This document shows, one piece after another, positions 1 to 9,000 of a DNA stretch of 20,220 nucleotides (position 1 is its first letter; each line of letters starts with the position of its first letter). Origin of the DNA: a virus; IMG/VR virus record IMGVR_UViG_3300020473_000168, positions 1-20,220 of that record; one strand, 5' to 3'. The notes under the pieces are model-generated. The model ran no database searches. It was not told where the DNA came from and saw only the letters and a program-made list of their open reading frames with translations. A program made the position numbers and the translations under genes.

Positions 1-3000
1 GTAGGTTTTGGTAATACTGGATTTTTCTATTTTATTGATTCTTTAGGTGATTATACAAAAGCAGAGTACAAATCAAAGTCATATAACCAATTTTTTGGTT
101 GTGTTGGAGTAACAACTTCTTTGCAGATCAGTGATCCAATAATTAGCGATAATTTTGTATTTGGTTATGAAAATAATGACATATCTAAAGTGTGTCAAAT
201 GAGAGTTGTTGGTTCTATTGCTGGATTATCATCAAAATACAAGAATACTAAGTTTTTAAATGCTGGAGATACTCTTGGAGTGAGATCTCTTGGAGAAAAA
301 AGGATAAATGATCCTAAATTTGATAGTTGGTTCCACAATAACATATCATATGTTGGAATTAGTAGTATTAACATATTTGTAAGTCAAATTGAAACTATAG
401 ATGATAATTATTTGAATGTTAATGATGATATTCACATTTATGAGAAGTTTACAACGAAAGAGTTGAATCCTGGTACTACATGGAAAGTAACAAAACTTAT
501 TGATAGTAAGCGTTTTGAAGTAAAGTCAAATAATCCATCAGATCCAGATATAAACTTCCCACCATCAGGATCAGTTAGTGTTGGTGCTACAGTTTATGAA
601 ATAAAGAAAAATTTAAGTTATGTTGATGAAAATCTTGGGTTTGATTCGTTAATTTCTGGTATACAAAACTCATTTACAGATCAGAATGATAATACTCTTA
701 TTGCGTTTTCTGGATATCCAACTGGTGGTATAGCTTCTACTGATAGATCACAAACTTTCCTTACTAGTGGAATAAGTACTGCTGGAACTGGTATTAATAT
801 TCCAAATCATGGATTTTTAAATGGAGAAAAAGTATATTATGAACCAATTCCTACAGATAAATGGGATAGTACTACAGAAACATTTGTAAAGACAACAGAA
901 GGAATATATTTGGGTGGTATAAACATAAAAGGTGATGCCTTTAGTTCAAATGAAGTTGGTATTGATACTGGAGTTTATTATATTAAGAAAATTGATGATA
1001 ATAATATAAGACTCTCTTTAAATGAGATTGGGGTATTTAATGATAATACACTATGGAATGTATATACTGATAGATTCCCAACACACAATCCAATTGGACT
1101 TGGAGATAGTACAAGTCCAGAAGTTACTCATAAATTAATACCATATCTGTTGTGGGAAGGAAATGGACTAGGAAATCAAAATAATTTTAAAAGAATACTT
1201 AAAAATACATTACCTGCAGAAGAAAAATATGATATTATTGGCCCAATTGGTGTTGGATTAAATGGAGTGGAACTTCATTCTCCAAAATCAGAGGATTTTT
1301 ATTATTATGGACAAATTGATTCAATTGATGTTATTGATAGTGGTGATGAAAATTATGATGCTATAAATCCACCAACAGTATCAATTGCTGATACCGCAGG
1401 TAATCAAGCACAGGGCATTGTTCATATATCAGAGGGTAAAATATCGGAAATAGTATTACAAACCAGTGGATGGGATTATGGAAGCGTACCAGGTGTTTCT
1501 ATTACTGGTGGTAATGGTATTGATGGTGAATGTGAAGCAAAAATGAGAGCAATTGACTATTCTGTTACTCTTAGAGAACAGGATGTCAATACTTCTACTG
1601 CTCCTAGTATAGTAGGTAATACAATTAGTATCGCATCTACAGTTGGATCATTTACTATAAATGAAGGTCATAGATTTATAACTGGTGAGAGAGTAATTTA
1701 TCAAAATAGTACTGGTGGAAGTACAATAGGAGTTGGTAGAACTCATGTTGGAATGAGTACTGATTCTCTTGTTAATGGAGCAATTTATTATGTTGTTAAT
1801 AATAATAGTAAGAATATTTCTCTTACCATAACAGAAGATTCTGCTCTTAAGAAAATACACCTTATAGATTTCTTAGACGATGGAGTTGGTAGTCATACAC
1901 TAACTGCAATACGTAAAAGACAAATTATTGATAGATTAGTTGTTAAAAATCCAGGAAGTGGGTATGGAAACAATAAAATTGAAGTTAAATCACAAAAATA
2001 TCCACCAGATGCTAGATCTGGTATATTAACTACTTTTACTGGTATAAGTACTCAAAATGATTACATATTTGCTAAAAATCATAATTTCTCAAGTGGGGAA
2101 ACTGTAAAATATACATCCAATAGTGTTATTGGTGGTTTAATAAGTGGTGTTGATTATGTTATAGATGTTATTGATAATGATAGATTTAAGATAAGTTCTT
2201 CTAAAACAGATCACAATAACAAAGTTTATATTAATTTGAATAGTAATGGTGTTGGAATACATACCTTCAATTATCCAGAAATAAAGGTAAATATTGAAGG
2301 ATCTTCTGCTGTTGGTGTAGGAAGTACTACATTACCATCATATTATACTGCAACTGCATATGCAGAAGCAAGAGGAAGGATTGATAATATATTCTTAACT
2401 GATGGTGGTGTTAGTTATGGATCTTCTGATGTTTTAAATTATTCAAGGCAACCAACAGTTAAGGTTAATACTGGAGAAAATGCTGTTGTTGGTTGTATAG
2501 TGGATTCATCTGGAAGAGTTGCTTCTGCATATGTTGTTTATGGTGGTACTGGATATACTACTCCCCCAATATTAGAAATTATTGGAACTGGTAGATTTGC
2601 AAAACTTTCTGCAACTGTAGAAAATGGAGAAATAACTGAAGTTCAAGTTATTCGTGGTGGTAGTGGTTACACAGAAGGTGTAACTAATGTTAAAGTATTA
2701 CCAGGTGGTTTTGGAGCAAATTTCAATGCAAATATCCATAAATGGAATATTAATACTGTAGAAAGATACAAATCAATATTACAACTTGGCCCAAATCAAG
2801 AACCTAATGTTTATAAACAAACAGTACAATTGCCATCAGATTATTCTGATCGAGGCAATAAAATTGCTGCATTTACTGCAACGAAACAACTTAGATTGGA
2901 ATTACAAGATAATTTGAGGATTAACAGTGCCAATCAGTATGAAGAAAAGCAAAATGCGAATAATAATGACCTATTAATACATTCTAAGATTATAGGTTGG

Positions 3001-6000
3001 GCATATGATGGAAATCCAATATATGGCCCATACGGGACAAAGGGTGGTCAATCTGCTAGATTATTGTCTAGTTATGAAAAGCAAAATATTCCTTACAATC
3101 AAGATTTAAGACCAAATGAGGTAAATGGATATTTTATAGAGGATTATTTCTTTAATGCTAATAATGGAGATCTTGATGAGTATAATGGAAGATATTGTAT
3201 AACTCCTGAATATCCAAATGGGACATATGCTTACTTTGCTTCAATAGATACCTCTGGAGAACCAAAATTTCCATATTTACCAATAAGACATAGAAATAGA
3301 AGTGATGAATTTAACTATAATGCATTTACAGATCAAACAGATAAGTATATCAATATTGGTGAGTATAGGAGAAATGTTCAGCATTATGGAATAAACGAAG
3401 AAAATAGAAGATATCCACTTCTTGGAATGCAAATAGATTCTAATGCATATTTGAATATTGAGAATACTAAAAAATCAGGTATATCAACTATAGTTGTTCA
3501 AGAACCAGGAACTTTTTATAAAGTTGGAGAAAAATTATCATTTAGTGGAGATACTTTCACTGGTGCAAATATTAGGGAAGTTTTAGGTAAAAACTTAGTT
3601 TCTATTGCTACTAGTGAAATAATAGAGAAAAATTTAACATTTAGTGTTGTTAATGATAATGTAACTGCATTCAGTACTCTTCCACATAGTTACAAATCTG
3701 GTGATTTTGTTCAAATTGCTGGAATTAGTTCTGCACAGTATGAGTTTATTGAAGGAGATCCCCATACAATTGGTGTTAATACTTCTATAATATCTACATT
3801 ATCTGTTGCTATTGGTGCTACTACAGTAACTGGTATAACAACATTCATTAGCATGTCAGAACCAACAGCATCTGCAAGATTTAATGTGGATGATGTTATT
3901 GAAATTGAAGACGAACAAATGTTAATTCTTGCTGTTGATCATGTTAACAGTAGATATAGAGTTCGTAGATATTACAATAGTTCTACACCTGGTGCTCATG
4001 ATGCTTCAAGAACTATAAAGAAATTACCAAAAGAGTTTACTTTTAAATCAAAAATTAGCATACCAAATAAAAGTGCGGAAATACCAAAAAAATATAATTT
4101 TGATGCTGAATTTGCTGTAGGTATAGGTAGCACAGCATCTAGAGTTCAAACAGGATATGTTGGTGTTGGTAATACTTGGACTTATGCTTTCAAAACAATT
4201 CCAGAACGAGCAATTTATCTTCCAGGTCATAAATTCCTAACTGGAGATAAAATATCTCTTGTTTCTATTGGAAGTACATTGAATGTTATTTTACCAAAAC
4301 ATGCTCCACATGCTTTTGCAGCAAATCCAATAACACAGCAATTTGATTTGTCTACTTTAGAACAACCATTCTATGCAGTTAAATTGAGTGATGAATATAT
4401 CGGTATATCAACTTCCAAAGTTGGATTCCAAACAAGTTATGTTTATTTCATTAATGCAACTGGTAAAGATCATAGAATTGAAACTATAGTCAATAATGTT
4501 ACTGGTAGAGCTACTAAAGTAGAAGCAACAGTTACTTTAGATGAAGAGCATTCGTTGCGAGCAAAAGATAGAATTAGATTTAAAATAGAACCAAAATTAA
4601 CTCAACGGTATAATTTTAAATTTAATGATGCAAATAGAGTATTAACTTCAAAAGAAGTTGGATTCACGACTGATAAAGTTGGTGTTGGTATTGGTAGTAC
4701 AAGTTCTCAATTCATAATTCCAAAGCATTCATATAGAACTGGTGATATAGTTGTATATAATTCTACTGATCCAATATCTCCATTAGTTAATGATGGAGTA
4801 TATGCTGTTGTTCGTGTATCTGATGATGAAATTAAACTTGCGGAAAATCAATATGATGCTACAAAATTACCTTATGAAGAAATCAAATTAACCAATGCTG
4901 GTGGTGGAACTAGTCCTAATGGTTCACTTGGGTCTATAAATCCTAGATTACTTTTTTATAGAGGGAATACAATAAGTCTTGGTATAGGTGATCCTAGTTT
5001 ATTGGGTTATAAAATCAATTTCTACTATGACGATAAATTTGAAGCAAGAGCAGACTTATCATCAGAAGATGTAGAATTAGTAGGTGATTATGGAGATGGT
5101 TCTGTAGATTCAGTATTAAAAATAACTGTAGGAAGTTCTTTCCCATCTACTCTTTACTATAGAGTAGAAGGTCATGGTGATCAGTATACTAGTACATATC
5201 CATCTGCAACAAATAGAGATGTTCCAAATCATTCAAATATTCGAGTTATAGATTCATCACTTAATGGTTTTCACAATATTACTGGTGTTGGTGAAACAAC
5301 ATTTAAACTAAATTTAGTTGGACTTGCTGAAACAACATTTTATGATACAGCAGGATTTAATACAGCATTTTACAGTACAACTTCTGAGACAGAAAGTGGT
5401 GGAATATATTCTATTGAGATAACTGATGCTGGATTCCATGATAGTATACCAAAAATAGTTTCTGTTGGTACAACAACTGGATCTGAAGCAATTTTCTTTG
5501 AAGATTCTTTGGATATAGGTCAAATACTAAGTGTAAATGTAGAAAATCAAGGATTAGAGTTTAATCCTGACACTACTCTTACTCCAAAGGCAGATGCAAA
5601 TACTGTCCTTAAATTAAGAGATGTTTATACTTTAAACTCTGTTGGTATTATTACTGGTGGAAAGAATTATACTTCAGCACCAGATGTTATTGCTATTGGA
5701 AATACTGCTATACAATTAAGTGCAACAATTGCTGGAAATTCTGTTGAAAAGGTTAAAATTTTAGCTAACGACACTGGATTATCTAAGAATATTAGATTCA
5801 TTCCAGTAAATAATTCAAACGGTGTTGGTATAATTAGTGCAAGTTCAGCATTTAAGGTTAATACTCTTAATATTAGAGCACCAATTGCTGGATTTACCAC
5901 TGCTAATCCATTCCCATTTGCTAAAGGTGATGAAATATTTGTTGAAAATGTAATAACAACTGATGGTGATGGATATAACTCTAGTGATTATGGTTTCAAA

Positions 6001-9000
6001 TATTTCACAGTTACTGGTATTAATACTATAGGTGGTGCTGAAAGTGTTGAGTATAATATTGCAGGATTTGGTAATACTGGTGGTGCAATGGATACTTCCA
6101 ATTTATTTGGAAGAATAATTAAGAAAGATGACTTAGCATCATTTGAAGGTAAGTTAGATAAAGTTAGTTTTGTTGAGGGTGAAAAAGTTAATCAAATTAA
6201 TGGTACTGCTGTTGGTATTGTTGCTAAAGATGGATGGAATACTAATGCACAAACACTTAAGTTGAGAGGTGTTAAAGGAATATTTGAAAATAAATCTAAG
6301 GTTCTGGGTTCTATTAATGGTGGAAAATCCATAATTCAGAATGTGCATGATTTTAATTTTGATTTGGATGTTCAAAGTGTTGTTGAAAAACAACAAAATT
6401 GGGAAAATGACAAAGGAAAATTAAATTTACATGATCAGAGATTGCATGATAATGATTATTATCAAAGATTCTCATATTCAATTCAAGGTGAAGAACCTTA
6501 CGAAAACTGGAAGGATATAGTTAAGAGTTTGGGTCATATATCTGGATATAAAGCATTTAGTGACTTAGAAGTAATTAATGGTCTTGGAACTACTGTTGGT
6601 ATGAGTACAATACCAGCAGAAATACAATTTAAAGTTGAACTTAATAATGAAGCATCTGTTTATGATAGGTACTTCTATGATCTAGCATCTGAAGATACTT
6701 CAAATCCAAATTTATCGAAAATTATTACTTTTGATTCTAAAGTTCTTACTGATTATGCAGAATCTAGAACCAATAAGGTTTTATTGCTTGCAGATATAAG
6801 TGACCAATTTACTGGTCAAAATAGAACATTTACTGGTATACACACATTCATGAGTGCAACTCAGACTGCTGTTACTATAGTTTCTGGTGGAAGTGGAAGT
6901 TTAGGGCCAACTACTGGAACAACATATGATCCTTCTACTGGTGTATTAACCATCTTTACACAAGAACCTCACAAATTACTTAATACAAATACTGTTTCTT
7001 TAGTTGATGATTCTATTACATTCAGATGTGATAAAGATAATTATGGTACAGATCATACATATCCTCGTTCTACTGATCCAGCATCTACATCAAATGATAA
7101 ACTTAATAATGGTATATTGGCAATTGGAAATACTACTGAAAATTCATTCCAAGTAACTGTAAACAATCCAACAACTGGTGGTCAGACTGTAGGATTACAT
7201 ACATTTACTCTTTATACTGTAGATAAGGAAAATGAAGTACCAGTTGCTGGTATTAGTACTGAAAGGTTATTCTTTAAAACTATAAATCCTACAACTAATA
7301 TAAACACAACTACTGGATATTTTGATATTCCAGAACATGAATTTAATTTGGGAGAACAGTTATTATATTCACCAAATGGTGGAGGAGCAATACAAATTGA
7401 TAATGGTAGTGGAGGAAACACAAATCTTCCATCAGAAGTTTATGTTATTAATTCAACAGATCCAAGAGATAGAAGGTTGTTTAGGTTAGCAACTAGTTTA
7501 GTAAATGCTAATGCTGGAATCGCTGTTACTGTCACTGGAGTAGGATCAGGAACTGAGCATACATTTGCTGTACCATCAGAACTTGCTACCAATAGAACAA
7601 TGATTTCTATTGATAATGTGATTCAAAGTCCCATATCCTTCAATAAAGGAGTTGCACTTGGATTAGCAAGAGCTGTTGGAATAGGATCGACACAGATTAC
7701 TTTATCTGATACTTCAAAAGTACAAGGAAATGATATAATAAAAATTAAAAATGAATTAATAAAAGTTAACCTAGTAGGTATATCCTCTGGTAATGTTTTA
7801 GATGTTACTAGAGGTGTAATGGGAACCTCTAATGCTGCACATGCCATTGGAGCAGCAGTAACTGCCATTTCAGGTGATTATAGAATAGAAAATGGTATCA
7901 TACATTTTACAGATGCACCCTATGGGCCAATTGGACAAAGACCATTGACTACTAGATCTTCATTTTCAGGAAGATCATTCTATAGATTAAATTATACTAA
8001 CAATAAGACTTTTGATGATATTTCTGAACAATTTGATGGAACAACAAAATTATTCAATATAAAGCAGAATGGTGTTCAAATTTCTGGTATTCAGACTAAT
8101 TATGGTATTGTACTAGTTAATAATATCTTCCAAGATCCACATCATGGAGATGGTGGTTCAAGTTGGAATATTTCTGATTATAGAATAGAAAGTCCAGGTC
8201 AACAAATAGAATTTGAAGGTACTGCTGGAGCTCCATATGTAAATCAAGGATCTAATACTGGAGAAGTTCCAATTGGTGGAGTTATCAATGAATTTGATGT
8301 GAATCCTGGTGTTGGTATACAATCATCATTTACTGCTATTGCAGAGGCAAATGTAAGCGTTGGTGGAACAATATTATCTGTAGGTATCGTAACTGCTGGT
8401 AGTGGTTATCTATATCCTCCTAGAGTTTCTATAGGATTGACAAATTATGCATTTGACCATAGATTTGTTGCTGCTGGAACTAATTCTATTAGTGTTCAAG
8501 GTGGTGGAAATTTAACACCAACATTTGCAACATATAATCCAACAAGTGGTGTTTTATCATTAACAATTCCAAATCATGGATTAAATACAAGCAATAAAGT
8601 TACTATTGCTAATAATTCATTAATATTCAAGTGTTCTAAAGACAATTACACAACAGATCATGCATATCCAAGAGCAAATGTAGATCCAGTTTCTGGTATA
8701 GCAACTTCAGTTTTATCTGTAGAAACCAATTTAATTACTGTAAGTATTCATCCATCAGTTGGTGTTGGTGCTTCATTGGTTGCTAATGTTGTTAATGGAG
8801 AAATTTCTAGTATAGATGTAGTAAGTCCAGGAGCTGGTTATACTACAACATACCAACCAACTATTACTATAGATCCACCTTCACCTTGGAATGATGTTCC
8901 TTTAACTGGAGGAAATGGTTCTGGAGCAACTATGGATGTTGTAATTGGTGTTGGTGGTAGTGCAATTCAATATTCACTAAACAATCCAGGAGTTGGTTAT

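Noticed and set aside
121-123. TTG as the start codon of the first giant gene.
   Set aside because: The same frame is open back to base 1 and encodes similar Gly/Thr-rich sequence (VGFGNTGFFYF), so the gene simply begins upstream.
2380-2700. CRISPR array or DNA-level tandem repeat, suggested by periodic GGTGGT runs.
   Set aside because: The periodicity is in the protein (GxGY units); the DNA copies differ and have no constant spacers.
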